Below are positions 1-13,600 of a stretch of DNA of 64,000 nucleotides, one piece after another. Each line of letters opens with the position of its first letter. Within the stretch, counting starts at the first letter, position 1. The DNA is from Aulostomus chinensis. Taxonomy: Eukaryota > Chordata > Actinopteri > Syngnathiformes > Aulostomidae. Under the pieces are notes generated by a model. That model had not been told where the DNA came from. It did no database searches and was given only the letters and a program-made list of their open reading frames with translations. Location: NCBI GenBank assembly GCA_037954235.1, contig JBBMOA010000013.1, forward strand, positions 12,298,501 to 12,362,500. The letters are read 5' to 3'. The position numbers and the translations under genes were made by a program.

Positions 1-106
1 AACCCCGCTGTGCAGCTGCTGCTCTGACTCACTGCAACGTTTCCCCGCGGTTCGCCACAGAAATTTAAGCTCTAAGTCCTGACTCAAGGTCCTCTGTGTC
101 ACCTAC
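1..106 (-). other. gria3: gria3 intron 3, 5' part (truncated by window edge)
   Basis: Begins with the donor GTAGGT at 106 and runs off the left edge. Nothing else is recognised in it. Confidence 0.85.
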
Positions 107-346
107 CTCGGTCTGTGTCGTAGAGGTAGACGAACTTCTGCCACTTGTAGTGAGAGAGCAGGCTCAAGACAGCACCCCGGAGGGCGGGTCGCATCTGAAT
201 GACAAACTGCACCTCGTTATCGGTGGGGTAACTGGGTGTGACAAAGGAGGTGTGCAGGGCGCCGCAGAAGGAGGTCAAGGTGTTCATGGACTTCTTGTCG
301 TAGAATCCGAAGATGGCGTACACTCCGCGAGAGAACTGGGAGCAAA
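107..346 (-). CDS. gria3: gria3 exon 3: amino-terminal domain continued
   Basis: A 240-nt exon, the usual size of exon 3 in GRIA genes, encoding the next 80 residues of the amino-terminal domain. It begins F-C-SQFSRGVYAIFGFYDKK and continues SMNTLTSFCGALHTSF, VTPSYPTDNEVQFVIQMRP and LLSHYKWQKFVYLYDTDRG. The block MNTLTSFCGALHTSFVTP with VQFVIQMRPAL is characteristic of GluA3; GluA1, GluA2 and GluA4 differ here at several positions. It carries two cysteines, one of which (in FCSQF) is expected to form the domain's disulfide. The donor is CGAG|GTAGGT, with intron 3 starting at 106. With exons 1 and 2 it completes 159 codons plus one base, with no frameshift or stop. Confidence 0.96.
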
Positions 347-399
347 CTGTGAAAGAAAAAGAGGCAGAGGGCAAAAAAGAGCAAAGGGGGGTTAAGAGA

Positions 400-1464
400 T
401 GAGTCAGCAAAACTTGTGCATGCACATTTACAAAGGAGTGCCTCATCACTTTAGGCAGTTGGAGATCGATTGGGTTGTTTGACCCACCGCTAACAACCAA
501 TTAAGGCTTGCTGTGACTCTGACTGACCCTCAAAACACTTGATAAAGCGCTGACTGCATATCCAAGCATAATAAAATAGATTAAAATATACAATAAGAAT
601 GAAGCGTTGTGCTGTTACATTTAACATACAAGAACGGTTCCTTCTTCAGTAAACTGAAACAATTCTCAGCCCTTGTTTAGAGAACGTTGCTATTATTCGT
701 TTGTTGGCTACAACAATCAGTCAACTCGCCAAAATGTCACCTGAAAACACAATTCATTGGCAACCATTTTGATAAAAAAGTCAAAATAAATGAAAAAAAA
801 AAAAAGTCAAATCGTGCCTTGCTCCAAGTTCTTAATTGAGGAAGCAAACTGTCTTTGTCTCTAGTGAAAGTAAACTGAAACTGGCTTGTATTGTGTAGAG
901 CAGATGTCCGGTTCCCCTGTCTTAGAGCTCTGTGTGATTTTAAATAGGTTTGTGGTTCGAGCTTCAAATATTTTAACCTTTGTTCTAGGAAATTAAATAT
1001 GTCAGTAAATACCTCATTTGTGACTTTTGTTTATGTGTCTGAAAAACGGTGGTTACTAACAAGCGCCATCATTCCGAAGGTGGACGCGCCAGGCTCCTTG
1101 TGGCAACGGTAAAGTCATACATCCGCCATTGAGTTCACAAATCGTGTCATTTGTGTAATTGCAATTACGCGTCCAAAATAATAAAAGTGGTTTCTCGTGA
1201 AACAAAGGGTTTCTCATAAACTTTTGTTTGCCAATGATTATTTTTGGCAATGATGCAAAATTCAACATTAAAAAAATCCCTTTGTCTTTTGCTCCAAGGA
1301 AACCCCTGGTGATGCTAACTTCCAGATTGGCTTAACGAAAGAGCATCATCCCTGCGACATTTTGTAGATTCCTGTTTAATACACTGGTATAGTGGTTCTC
1401 AATTGGTCGGTCACGACCCAAATGAGTTATTTTGAGTGGGTTCCAGAGGTTTGCCTATAGTTGC
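400..1464. other. intron 2 sequence, nothing recognised
   Basis: AT-rich unique-looking intronic DNA with an A-run near 793-805. ORFs here are short and show no family resemblance. Confidence 0.7.
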
Positions 1465-1472
1465 TGCAAATC

Positions 1473-1790
1473 CAGCCTATCCCAGCAGCCTTTGGGTGAG
1501 AGGCGGGGTTCACCCTGGACAGGTCACCAGTCCATCACAGGACCAACACATAGAGACAGACAACCATTCATACTCACAGTCACACCTACGGTCAATTTAG
1601 AGTATCAGTCAGCCTCATCTCCTCTTGATGTCTTTGGACTGTGGGAGGAAGCCCAGAGAGAACCCACACAGGAACAGGGAGAACATGCAGACTCCACACA
1701 GAAAGATCCTGTGAAGGAGCCGGGGCTCGAACCCGGAACCTTCTTGCTGTGAGGCGACAGTGCGAACCACTGCACCACCGTGCCGCCCTG
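1473..1790 (-). mobile_element. tRNA-derived SINE, family A, copy 1
   Basis: A SINE read right to left. Its tRNA-like head shows an A box (TGGTGCAGTGG, reverse of 1767-1777) and a B box (GGGTTCGAGCCCC, around 1722-1734). A central body follows, then a tail matching the shared LINE-type 3' end (CAGGGTGAACCCCGCCTCTC). The tail is truncated near TGGGATAGGCT. The direct repeat TGCAAATC at 1465-1472 and 1791-1798 is a target-site duplication. Open frames across it, such as one reading CRLHTERSC, are fortuitous repeat translations. Confidence 0.85.
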
Positions 1791-1798
1791 TGCAAATC

Positions 1799-4700
1799 TA
1801 TAATCTGCCATTCTGTATTGTATAAGGATCCTAACTGAATGTACTAGTGAGGTAGTTACTTTGTACACTGCCCCCTGTAGGACACTTTGAAGTACTACGT
1901 CAGTACTTTGTTCCGTCACAGGACCAAACTGATCTACTTTTCATGAAATACATTTGAGTGATTGAAAATATTTATAATTTGGGAAACAACTTGTCATTAA
2001 GACATTTATGTACAGTTCTAATTTGAATTTGTTTGACTATCTTGTTAAATGTTTGAATTAAAAACATCAACCTCCAACAATTAAGAGCAGTATAATGAGC
2101 TTTAGGATATTAAGATGGACATTCATCATTAGACAATTTAACCATCAAATGATAAGACTAATGAAAATTGCTACAGTACTTGCAGCCCGCCAGGCCTTGT
2201 GATATCAAAATAAAACTCAACTTACACGATTAAATTGAGTATTCATCTTCACATCTTTACAACATGATAAGAATCCTGTTCATACATGTTGGACCAGTGG
2301 ACAGCAAGAACTGCATCAGAGAATGAGAGGATGTGGTGAAAGCCTGATTCGCTTGCTAAAAAGATGTCAGCAAAAATCCCTGAGGTGTAAATGGAAGAAT
2401 GCGGCGACTGTCGGTATATTTGTAAGAAGAGTGGCAGATGAAGGATGGAAAAGTCATGCAACTGACCAAAGATCTCCACCAGTTACCACCCTGTTCCCTC
2501 ACCCACAATGACCGAGCCGCCGCAGCATTCACAGCAGCTCCTGTAACCTTCTACAAAAGAGCTGAAAAAGACAGCTTTTTCTGCCTCCAGTGAAAAATGA
2601 ACTCTTTCCATGACCTTACACGTCACGTGTAACTGATTGAGGCACCGTGTCAGCCGTCAGCTGCATTTGAATTTTTATTTATTTTATTTTTTTCTCTCAC
2701 TGTAACAAATCTACAACAACCACCTTGGGGAGGGAGCATCAGAATATGCACATGTTTCCATTTGTTTGTGTATTCTTCCTGCACTCTAGTGGGACAGCGT
2801 AAATTATCAGGCAAGAGCGGCTTCCATTCAGTCAGAAACCATTAATGTGTAAACTAATATTGAGAGCAACAGGTGTGTTTTGCTCTCCTTGCCTATTCGG
2901 AATGGCTGCTCACTTATTCTGATTGACTTTCAAATGTTCCTGCTGGGTAATCAAGCATTCTTAACGCCAGTAAACACTGTGAATATTGCAACGCAAAGGC
3001 GGGAGGATGGGGAGAACCGCTCTATCCAGTCATTGTATGATAAATATTGGATTTGATTGGCTGAAGGCGATCCATTCAAGTCGCATTGTGGGGCATACCA
3101 AACATAGCTCTGGTCCCAGTTTAGATATTGCTCTAAATGAGGAGTATCACCATTCTCTGAGATTATTGAGGCGGATATGAAGACAATTCATCACCGGTGT
3201 CTCTGCTCTCATCTCAATCAAGTACAAGATCATATCCACACATACTTGTATCCATGTTTATTTATTTTTTTTGTGTGAAGAACCTGCGCTACCTGATACT
3301 CCGAGGACAACACGACAGAGCTCACATATTTAGCTCTAAAGCACAATTGCTGTGTGAATAAGAGATCTGGTCACCGGTGGGATTTGCCTCATCCTTTTTA
3401 ATTCTATTCCCTCCCTATCTGTCCTGGTGCAGACGCCTCTCCGAGGTATAAGCATCCGTTCTCACATGCACACAGAAATGCACATATATATACACACACG
3501 CGCGCACACATGCACACGCACATACACACAGCAGCTTCTTGATAAGTGAATCAACAGATGAACAGCAGCATTGTGGGTAAGTGCTGCAGGGTGAGTGGTG
3601 CAATCTCCCATACTGAATGGGAGCCAACAGGAGCTCCAGTCCTTGACAAGGCCCAGTTTTCGGTGCACTCCCTCTTAATTTGGACCAGTTCTGACACAGA
3701 ACCTCTCCTCGGGGACCAGGTCTGGCAGCCTCTTTCTTTCTGCTCAGCTGTCCTCTTCCTATTAGGTTGAGCTCTGAGCAGGGCTGAGCTTCAATAACAA
3801 CCTTTTCCTTCTATTGTCACCCTTTTCAGCATCACCGTCTTATTGCAGCGGATTGGTTTGTGTGACCCAGTGATCCCACAAGAGATGCCGTATAGAATGA
3901 TCGTCAGCTGGATTCTCTCATAGTGACATGCTTGAGAGGAATGTTCCAGGCCTATGCTGGGGTCAGACTACACAAGTTCAGCCAGATTTTGATGCAGCTG
4001 ATACATTTCGCTTCGTAGCGCTTGATTATGAACATCAGGCCTGAGGACCAAAGAAATTCTGGCACGCCAGTCGTTTTTTTTCTTCGACTGTGACAATTCA
4101 CTCATCGCGCTACTTGGTGTTGACCAGTAGTATGACATCACGTGGAAGAAGACGAGATTCAGCTGTTGCTGCTGTCAACAATGAAACTGAGCAGAGGCAA
4201 CAATACTCCTGCCTTTTTTCACATTTCCTCAGTGGACTACCTTGACAAGAACAACCAAACAAGCCTCCATATGTCCTGATATCTGCGCTAGCGCCTCCTC
4301 TGGCTGCTATGGGCACTTTTTCTGAAAGTCTTCACCATCAGTGAAAGAACAGAGGATTAGAAAGATGTACAGCAGGAGCATGTGGTCGTCCATGGTGCTC
4401 GCCAGAATAGCAGAAGGTTTGGAACAACAAGGACAGTTTAGAAGGGTAAAGTGGCAAATTTAGGCATAGAAATGGAGTGAAAGGCGAACATAATAAATAA
4501 AATAAAATAAAAATGAGCAGACCGAAGAGTTAGCTGAGCTATAACGCGAGCAGTCTACTAAAGTACGAGAACGGTTGACCATTTTATGTGATCAGGTCCA
4601 TGATCGCATGTCTTTTCATTTTCTGGAAAAAAAGACCGCCAGCATTACACATAGCCCCCCCGTTGCTATGACGATATCTTTTTCCTTCTTCAAGTTGACC

Positions 4701-6045
4701 AGAATGGCAAACTATGATGGCTCTGAACCACCGCAGGTAAGAATAGATGGCACTATAGCCTAATCAGACATGACAATCAAGAAAATAAAACAACAAAATT
4801 GTCATCTGATCCTGGCCTTAGAAGGGGCCTGTTCTCAGTCAGCTTCCTGTAAGACAGCCCCTCAGACACAAGGCACCTGTATCACCTCCTCTTCCTCCTG
4901 CAACAGCATCATTTCTGACACGTTATACGGCGGTATAACAGGCTTTCACCGCCACATGCAGCGGTCCCTCCATAAATAGACTCAAGCGCAGTTAGTGTAG
5001 CTCTACATACAATTAATGGAATCGGTGTTATTGATTCTCAATGAAGCAGTGCTCTAAAGAATCCTTTTGTCTTCTCTCTCTTATCAAACTAACAGGCTAC
5101 ACCAGTTGTCAGGGCTTCATGGGTGTTTACATTGGTTGGAAGTGATTTCTTTCTTTTTTCTTTTTTTTTTAAAGGAGGCCTGGATTGGAGTTAGCAGTGT
5201 TGCTGATCATGACCGATTAAGGAAATGAAAGACTTCTCACCACCGGGAGCTGGATGTGAGAAATGAGCCGATAGCTCTTCAAACTCCTGATATCTAATAT
5301 AACATTAATTCTATAAAACACTGATTTACATTTGATGCAACTGCCACGGATTCACTCTCTGAATATTTTCACATTTCATATTTCAGCTCATTCTAATTCC
5401 TCCAGTCAAGCATGAATAATAAGAAAGTGGAGCAAATGAGCAGAGAATATAGCCTGATGACATCATTAATAGGAAAGAGACAAGAAATAAGTCAATCGGC
5501 CGAAACACATCAAAATAAGGAATTTATAGTTTCTTTGCAGTGAAATTGAAGTTTGTCAAATTTTACAGCTTCATAAACTGCATAAAACAAAATTGCTTTC
5601 AACTGGACCCTGAAGAACTGGTTGGACCTTCAATTCTAATAATAATATATATGATATTGACTTTTACATGAAATCTTATTCTTAATCTATTGTGGGAACT
5701 GGATCAAGAGACACATTTGGGGCTTTTGCTTTTTCTGGAAAGTCTCAAATGTCAAACATTGGCTGGTGAGCCATTGTCAACATTATGTGAAAGCAAAACA
5801 GAAATTCTAATTCTCCTGGCCTCCTGATGTTGCAAAACAAGGTAGCCCCTGACCTTGCGCCTGGTCTTGGATACACTAGCTTGGAATGTTAGCGTGTTAT
5901 TCTACTCTAAACTTGAATTTGAAAGGCAAATAAATGCAGCTTGAAGTCATCCTTTTTACCATTTTAGACATGCAAGAAGGGTCATGCACAGGGTTTGTTT
6001 TATGGCTTTCAGGATAATTATCAATAATTAGATTTTCTTTTTACC

Positions 6046-6047
<2 letters not shown>
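1799..6047. other. intron 2 sequence, nothing recognised
   Basis: Unique-looking DNA apart from the CA-rich tract at 3468-3533. No exon or element could be supported. Confidence 0.65.
3468..3533. repeat. degenerate alternating purine-pyrimidine tract
   Basis: CA-rich sequence with ATATATAC and CGCGCGC segments; alternation of this kind can adopt Z-DNA. Confidence 0.7.

Positions 6048-6136
<89 letters not shown>
6048..6136. repeat. (CA)n microsatellite, about 44 units
   Basis: Uninterrupted CA dinucleotide run in gria3 intron 2, the longest perfect microsatellite in the window. Confidence 0.98.
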
Positions 6137-6138
<2 letters not shown>

Positions 6139-6201
6139 CATTTTGGTACCAGTCAGCCCACCCTTTCCCATTTTCAGCTGGTGGAGAATTCTGATCCAAT
6201 A

Positions 6202-6220
6202 ATTAAAATTCAATTTTAAT
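6202..6220. repeat. AT-rich 9-bp inverted repeat
   Basis: ATTAAAATT, C, AATTTTAAT, just before the LINE end. Probably chance in AT-rich DNA. Confidence 0.5.
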
Positions 6221-6253
6221 ACCACTGCACTGCATTTGAGCTCAAAATTTTAC

Positions 6254-6703
6254 GTAAAAAAACAACCCTTGAATACCCTGGCCGCAGCATACCTCAGTGA
6301 CCTTTTACATTTCCATTGTCCCTCCAGACCATTAAGGTCTTCTGATAAGCTGCTCCTCTATTCCGTCTCTAAGAGTCCTTTGAGGCAAAAAGGGGACCAC
6401 GCTTTTTCTGTAACCGGGCCAACGCTGTGGAACAGCCTCTCTCTCTCCCCTTGTTCAATCATCCCCTTGCATAGACTTTTACACAGCTAGACCAAAAACT
6501 CACTGGTTTCCTCTGGCTTTCAATGAATCCTGATACATTCCTTTATTTGCATCTGCGTCATTATTGTTAATTAGTGTACTTTCGTAAATGTTCTCTGTAT
6601 AATTCTTACCATTTCATTTTGCTGTGGATTTTTCTGTAATGCACTTTGGTCAAGCTCGGGTTGTTCTAAACTGTGTGTAAAAATAAACGCAGTTGGCTGT
6701 TTC
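6254..6703 (+). mobile_element. LINE 3' end (L2/Rex1-like ORF2 C-terminus and 3' UTR)
   Basis: A truncated non-LTR retrotransposon. The frame up to about 6490 reads LRSSDKLLLYSVSKS, then GDHAFSVTGPTLWNSLSLSP, the conserved extreme C-terminus found after the reverse transcriptase in fish L2/Rex1-type ORF2 proteins. The frame then ends at a TAG and the normal terminal segment is disrupted. The following 3' UTR contains TGTAATGCACTTTGG and ends near AAAAATAAACGCAGTTG, like other fish LINE ends. No reverse transcriptase or endonuclease is present, so the copy is dead. The family assignment is from memory. Confidence 0.65.
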
Positions 6704-9700
6704 TGAAATGATTTCTGCAAAGTTCTGTATTACTGCATTCCTCTGTATATGTATGTATTCCTACTCCTTCTAGCAGAAACGTCTCTGTTCACGCAGCACT
6801 GATCCCCTCCCTCTTCTCCTCACTTCCATCCTCACCACTCTATTTGACCTCTCCTTTTGTTGCCCGTCTTTTGCCTCAGCCATCTGGTCATCCCCCAAAG
6901 CATACATCCTCCTCAAGTGTGGCAGTATCTCGCTCCACCTGAGTGCCTTTCTCCTTACCTTCTCACCCCCCCCAATAATATCGCCCTGCTGCATCAGTGG
7001 AGCAGAGACTGGTGCTGGACTGGAAGCGTGTGATGCCCTCATAGGAAGGAACGCAGCCCCGTAGATCTCATCCTGCTTCGTAATTAAATAAAGACGAATA
7101 AATGTGGTACTGTAGCAGGAAATAAAGAGGCCAAACCTGACTGTAACTCTGAGGGAATAACACATCACTTACTATAATTGAATGTGTGTCACTCTGAATT
7201 TCTATATCAATTTACTCAAACAACCATATGCATGAGCAGAGAGTCATTACAGAAGCCTGCATGAGGACTGAGAGGTAAAAACACCAAGATAAGCCTGCCT
7301 CATCTTCCTCCCCTTTTCTTTAGCTCCAATCTTTTTTCTTCCTCTGCAGCTAACTGTGCCTCCTCCTCCTCCTCCTCCCCCCTTCCTGCTGCAGGGAACC
7401 ATGCATCCCATCTCCAGTTCACTGGTCAAACACACACAGTGTGCCGCCCTCATTGCCTTCTATAATCAGGACACTCGCAGCGCTACAGGGATGTTACATT
7501 TCTGATGCATCGCTTGAGATGACTGGCCTGCTGGAATTCTAGTTCAGAGGGATACGTGGTGTCCTGCAGGCACTCTAGCTAATTCATAAAAAACATTTTC
7601 ATACACTCCCAGCATTTGGACTTCCATGCTCTTTTGTGGCCCATGAGCCAGAGCCTTGTGGAGCCAAGGGGAGGTGGGGGTGGGTGTGCGGGAACAGCAA
7701 ATGTCAATGATGATTGTATCTCTTTAGCTGTTTTCGTATCCTTTTTCAAAAAACACACACAGTGTCTTTCTCTCCGGCTCTGCTGTCTCCCCCGTCAGCC
7801 ACAAGCACTCCTATTTTACTCAGTGTCTTCGTCATCCCAGCTCCTCCTGCTGGTACGCCGTAGAGATTGTAAGCTTTTATTAGTGATTAAGCACCCCTAA
7901 TAAAATAAGTCATGATGCTTAACTACTCTTGTACAATAGGTGGAACTTTACGGCAGGTATGAATGTTGCACAGAACGTTGGAAAAATACGACGTTCCCAA
8001 AAATAAAATTGCTGAACGTTTGCGGAACGTTGAAGGCAAAATTATTGTAAATATCGTGTCTCAGAAAGTGTCCTGCCACAGTGTGACAAAGGAGCTCCAA
8101 GGAACTGACTAGAGAATAGCAGCTAATGTTAGCCACTTGCTAGCTAATGACCTGACTGATGCAAAACATCAATTTAAAGTTGGAGCCTTCCTCATGAAAT
8201 GATCTTCTGCATACATTTCTGGATAAGAACATCTCATCAGTGAGGCCCATGGTTTCACTATGATTATTATACGATTTGTTTGCAATATATGAACAGTACA
8301 TGGAACAAAACCTCACTCACTAGAAATATCTGGTTCCATCAACAGTACAATGGTTTTTTGGGTTGTTTTTTTTTAAAGAGGGAAACAGCCATGCTCCAGT
8401 GAGGGAGTAAAGTAAAAATGATGTAATCAGCATTGCACACAGCAGCCCGATATTACATTATAACCAAGGTGTAAATCTATATATGGATCCAGTTATACAC
8501 TCATATTTTAGTTGCCTCACAGTTGTCTCTCTTCAGCCTATTACTTTTTAGATTCTCTTAAATAATGCCATGTGGCATGAAACTTACCAGTAAGTCATTA
8601 AAAGTCTTGCTATAAAGAAAAAAATGGTATAAAGGCCAAATATGAATGTATTTATTGTTATCTGATGAAGTAGAGTAATTTAACATAGGAGTTGAGGACT
8701 TTTGCAAAGCCCTTTGTCACGTTGTCAAACCAGTTTCCACCAGCCTTCACTGGGACAAGCCCGTCCTGCTCTGCTGTCAGGGGGAGATAGCAATTTGTAA
8801 TTGCCCCCCGGGGGTAGCACCAGCTTTTGTCATGTAGAGATGTGATGTGCTTCTACAGCAGACCCAGATTGAGGAACAACTCGGCTGTAATGGTGCCTTG
8901 AAACAATACGAGGAAGCTGTTAACGGTCCTGCTGCATCAACTTCGACCTTAGAAGTTATCGAGAGCAGGAACTCTCAGCGCAGTTGTACGATGGTTAAAG
9001 ATGGTGGTGGATTTGTAATTCTCAAACTGCATTCAAATATAAATAATGGCATAAAATACGATATACGACAATGCATATACTAGCAAATGATTCACTATGA
9101 ATGAAAGTTTATTTCAACTAAAAGAAGAAAAGCATCATTTATGTTTTAAAAAGCAGCTTTTTTTAATGATCTTTCTCCTATCTAAAATAATCCGCATGTG
9201 TTATCTATTAAAGGTTCTGTATGATTTCATATTTATTGCAGAAGGAGGAAACTCTGCTCCTACGTCACCGAACATGTACCTGCGCTACAATACATTTCTG
9301 ATATTCTTAAATTGTTTTTTCTACATGTTTTAAGCAGGAATCAACTAAATCCCAATCGACTGGATATAACTAAAGATCGTTACACCCAATAGGTTCCCGT
9401 TTTTCCTAATAAACGTTACATGAACAAACCTGGCCAGTGGATTTGATGGTTTAAACTCGACTGCCGCTATCAAACAGGCTGTTAAGTCGCCCTGCACCGA
9501 GAGAAGCATGTAAACCTCTGAGCCTAAACAGCCCAGATGGAGTCCAACGTGCTGACACATCTAGCATGAATGTTGCTTATTTGCAGTTCGTTTGGTAAAA
9601 ATGTTAATACTGATGTGAAATTATGAGCATAAATCTTTTTTTTCTTCAAATCAACATACAGCGCAAATCCAAACACTGACCAAAAAAAAGGAATATTTGC

Positions 9701-10628
9701 TAATACTCTCACCATCGTTAAACCAAAACAGTGTTGGTTTAAAAAATTGGACAAAGACAAAAATCCCACCCACACACACACTGATTTTAGATTTTTTCTC
9801 CATATCTGACATGGCTTTCCAATATATTTTACAACAGATTTTGACTGACAGCTGATATTTATTGATATTACATGGATAAAGAAATCAAGCTAATGTGATA
9901 TTCACACACTGTATATACTGAAAAACACATGTAAGCTATGTGCATTTTCAAAAAGAATTTTTTCTTTCTAATTAAAACATCCAGAAAAGAAAAAAAAAAA
10001 AAAAGCTCTATTGTTGTTTACTTTTGACTGATGATGAGCACAGAAGAAGAGACTTCGTTTAAAACTGGGCCCATATAAATATCGGCCACCAATACCATCG
10101 TCTTAAGAAAAAAAGACCAATATTTGCCGATTCTATTGATGTGCAGACCTTATTTCGTAAAAACAGAATGAATTTGAAAGTCTTTCAATGAAATTATGGA
10201 TGTAAAACCCTAACACGGCTTCAAGAGTTGCATAAATGACATGACTAATGTGACCATGGAGAGATTTTATAATAAAGCAGCTTGTCACATTGGAGATTTG
10301 TCTGCTGCATATTGTTACCGGGGTCAGGCGTGGTCCACAAGACTGTTCGTCCTTATCACTGGAGTACATTAACTATTCTCTTTCCTCCCTTTTCCCCCCT
10401 TCTGCGGCCCTTCAACCACCTGCCATCTTGATGATATAGTCATGTACTTGAGAGAGTGGCTACTGAGCCATCCCCAAGGGAGTCAATGGCTCTCAACTCC
10501 ATCTCCTGACAGATATTTTCACCTTCAAGGTCTTCCCATCATGCTTTGTTTAAATACAGAGCAACACTAGGGGCTGGCTGCATCGTGCAGGTCAAAAAGA
10601 TCTACACCCCACTGAGGACTCTCTCGCT

Positions 10629-10630
<2 letters not shown>
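6704..10630. other. intron 2 sequence, little recognised
   Basis: Includes a pyrimidine-rich stretch about 6760-7400 that creates long minus-strand frames, and the AACGTT cluster near 8 kb. No gene. Confidence 0.6.
7974..8031. repeat. cluster of AACGTT palindromes
   Basis: AACGTT at 7974, 8015 and 8026 plus ACGTT at 7991 within 58 bp, mostly preceded by G. It looks like a degraded tandem repeat or a fragment of a dispersed repeat. Confidence 0.5.

Positions 10631-10660
<30 letters not shown>
10631..10660. repeat. (CA)15 microsatellite
   Basis: Perfect CA run in gria3 intron 2. Confidence 0.95.
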
Positions 10661-10662
<2 letters not shown>

Positions 10663-13600
10663 GATTTCTTTATTATCAATGCAACGCCCTCTGTTTGACC
10701 CACGCACTCATTATGCAGAGCAAAAGAGCAGGAGGTTTGAACAGGAACGCTGTTCAAATGTTCAATATGTTGGCCATTTCAAAAGTTTAGATAACACTGT
10801 TGTGATGGCAGTTGCAAGATTGGACAGGTTGCAGAGGAACTGGGGAAATCAGTTTGATAGGACTCGACTGATATATACAGAACTCTCTGGTTGCGTGCCC
10901 CCACCCGCTGCATGTCATTTCCTTGACACATGCAATTAAGGGCTATCTATGCAAGCAGATAAAAGACAAAAATGCTCGGCCGTCGCTTCACGTCGAGAGC
11001 CGAGCCCTGATATCCCGGCCCATCCCTCTGAACAAATAACAATCCTCTCTTTGACAGGCTCGTGCAGTCCACCATTTGCTGCAATGCAGAGGCGAGAAAA
11101 GGGCTACAGGACTAAAAAGATGATCTCTCCTCAGGAAGATCACGACAGCACACAGGACTGCTGCTAAACACTGACCCTTTGAGTGCGTCTGTATGCATTT
11201 TTTAAGGAGGATTCAGCAGAGTATGAAACATGTAAGGCTTATGATATTCTGTAATTGGATTTCCCAGAAAGCCGGTGACAAAGTCCCTCACACACCACTA
11301 ATCCTCCCAATCAGCTATGCGGGCCTGAGGCGTGCTCCTCTTTGCAGATGAATATGGAGGAAGGGACGAGTTCGATGCAAGAAAGAACACAGTGGCCGTA
11401 GATGAAGAGGTTTGTGGATTGCGCCATGAATGCGTAAGGACGGAGAGTCACGAAAGGCCCACATGTTCTAACACACTAATAATCGGCATCCTTGTAGCCA
11501 GAGTGAAGCGAGGCGGAGGAAGCCGGGTGCCTCGGACATGTCAGCAAACTGCAAAGATGCAAACTCTTGCTGTCAGAGGAAGTCTAGAGCTCTGCCTCCA
11601 TGACAAGAGCAAGATTAACTCTGCTGAATCACGGGAAACAGTTCAGTCTGAACCTTCACGACAAACGCGGTTAAAAAAGAAGACAGATGGAGAAAACTTT
11701 CAGTTCCATCAAAGATATTAAAGAAAAGGTTTAAGAAGATGCCTCTTGACTACAGGGAGTGCCGGGCTCGCCTGGGTAAACATTTGTGCTGATATTTCAG
11801 GCAGAGAGCGCAGTGACTTGTTTTGAATTCAATTCTAAACAGCACAGGAAATACCTGGCAGCTGAAAACCTCCCTTGTTCCTGTTCTTACTTGGATGATT
11901 GGGAAAAAAAAAAAAATCCAGGCACACATATTTTTTCCATCAGTGTCAAAATGCTCAATTGTTTTTTTTTCTTTCTGTCCTCCCTTATACCTCATCTGTT
12001 ATTCAGGCTAAGTCCACAGGTGCATGCCTATTTTTTAAAAAGAGGGATTTCCTTCTTTGTTCTAAAATAAATCCCATCCACACAGGCACTATTTAAAAAA
12101 AAAACACAAAAAACAAAACTGCAAAAATAAAGACAAGCTGTCGAAAGCTAAACCAAGCGGCAGCAATATAAACTTAAAGCTACTTTTGTCAATCGAAAAC
12201 ATCTCCAATAAAACTCACCGAGCAGCTTCACCCTGCAAAGAATTGTCCAAAAGTGACCAAATAGTTGTTTGCATGATGACTAGAAGCTAAAACACTTTAT
12301 AGAAAAACTGTTTGAAAAAAAAAAATCATCATAATAATACTGTTACATGGCTCAGTCTTGCTTGCAAATCTTGTTTCTTTTTGTCGTTGCCTCTTTTCTT
12401 CATCGGGCAGACGGGGTAGCGAGGACTGCTGAATTTCCATATTTCAGTTACAGTGCAAACCATCTGAGGACGATTCTTCCTGACTGCTTGTTTCTGTCCT
12501 TTAGGGCCATTTCAGATCCTGGCGTCTCAAGTATGTCTTATACATGCACAGCCAAGAGTCTGCCACCAAGACGACATGACTACCGGCCACTTCCTGCGTA
12601 TTTATTTTAACATAGCCTTTTGCCACCGGTCTCACTCATCAAATTCCATGTCACGATATCCAAGTCACCGAGGGATTTGCATGAAAGCTTGATTACAGGG
12701 CTGAATTTTAAAACGGCATCTCTCCGGGGCCGGTCTCCTCCAGCTCTTCGAGAAGAATAATAGAAGAAGTCAAAGAGGACAGGAGATGGGAGCATTTGTT
12801 TAACCTTGAAGACATCACTTTAAGAAATTCCCTCTCCCTCTCAGCCTCAATCCAGCCACGGTTAAGTATGTTGAGTCCAGCACCACTTTTCATCTTATTA
12901 GTGCCCTTGCTGAGACAGTGCTCTGTCCCTGAATGATAAAACTGAAGGTAGCAGAGAGAGATGAAAACACAGTGACTGAGCTGTAATCCTATACATTCAA
13001 GGAGCCCCCCACCCCCCCACCCCACCATCCAAACCCTTCTCCTCTACAGCACATTTTCCCCATAAAAAAAGGCAATAAAAATTCCCCTGAAATGCTTCAC
13101 TTCAGGAGCCACTTCATTTAGCCACTTGGAGAGAAGAGACCAAGACGTGAGATGAAAAGATGCTCCATCTCATTCTCGGTGGACCTTTCATTAACTGGAT
13201 ATGTGCCGGGCACCAACACCAGCAAAAACCATTTGAGCGTAGTTTAATATCATGACTAATAATGCTGCATTGTGTCCCGGGCTTTGTCATGTTTGTCCCT
13301 GGGCTGACAACATACTCTAATCGTTTACTGAAATTAACTTACTAACTACTTCCTGTCAAATTTCCCGCCTGTGGATTACCTTCTTTGCTCTTGTGTTCCA
13401 TCTTTGTCTGACGACCTCACCTGCATCTTCCTGTCCTCGTCTCCACCTCCCTCTGTGCCGGATCATCTTCACCCACGACTGAGTTTTCAAGCGTGTGTTT
13501 TTCTTGGCATTTGATCAATTACGTTTTATTAGCTTACACCTTTTGCCTGCTGATTTGGATTCGTCGATTACGTACCTGGGGACCAACCCGTTTTATGAAC

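Noticed and set aside
1592..1919. ORFs in several frames reading RLHTERSC- and ARTRNLLAVR-type peptides (also at 15388-15800)
   Set aside because: Translations of SINE family A. Such peptides appear in databases as spurious proteins.
6048..6136. Regularly spaced repeats as a possible CRISPR-like array (also 44445-44868)
   Set aside because: The first is a dinucleotide run. The second has contiguous 23-bp units with no spacers, in a vertebrate genome.
6028..6225. ORFs of alternating Cys-Val or His-Thr across CA repeats (also 28081-28263, 61013-61303)
   Set aside because: Microsatellite translation, not genes.
6770..7168. 132-codon minus-strand ORF
   Set aside because: Arises from a pyrimidine-rich plus strand giving Arg/Lys/Glu-rich translation. 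No motif or splice context.
11332..11721. 129-codon plus-strand ORF in gria3 intron 2
   Set aside because: No recognisable domain, no codon pattern distinct from the flanks, and intronic position. Likely chance.
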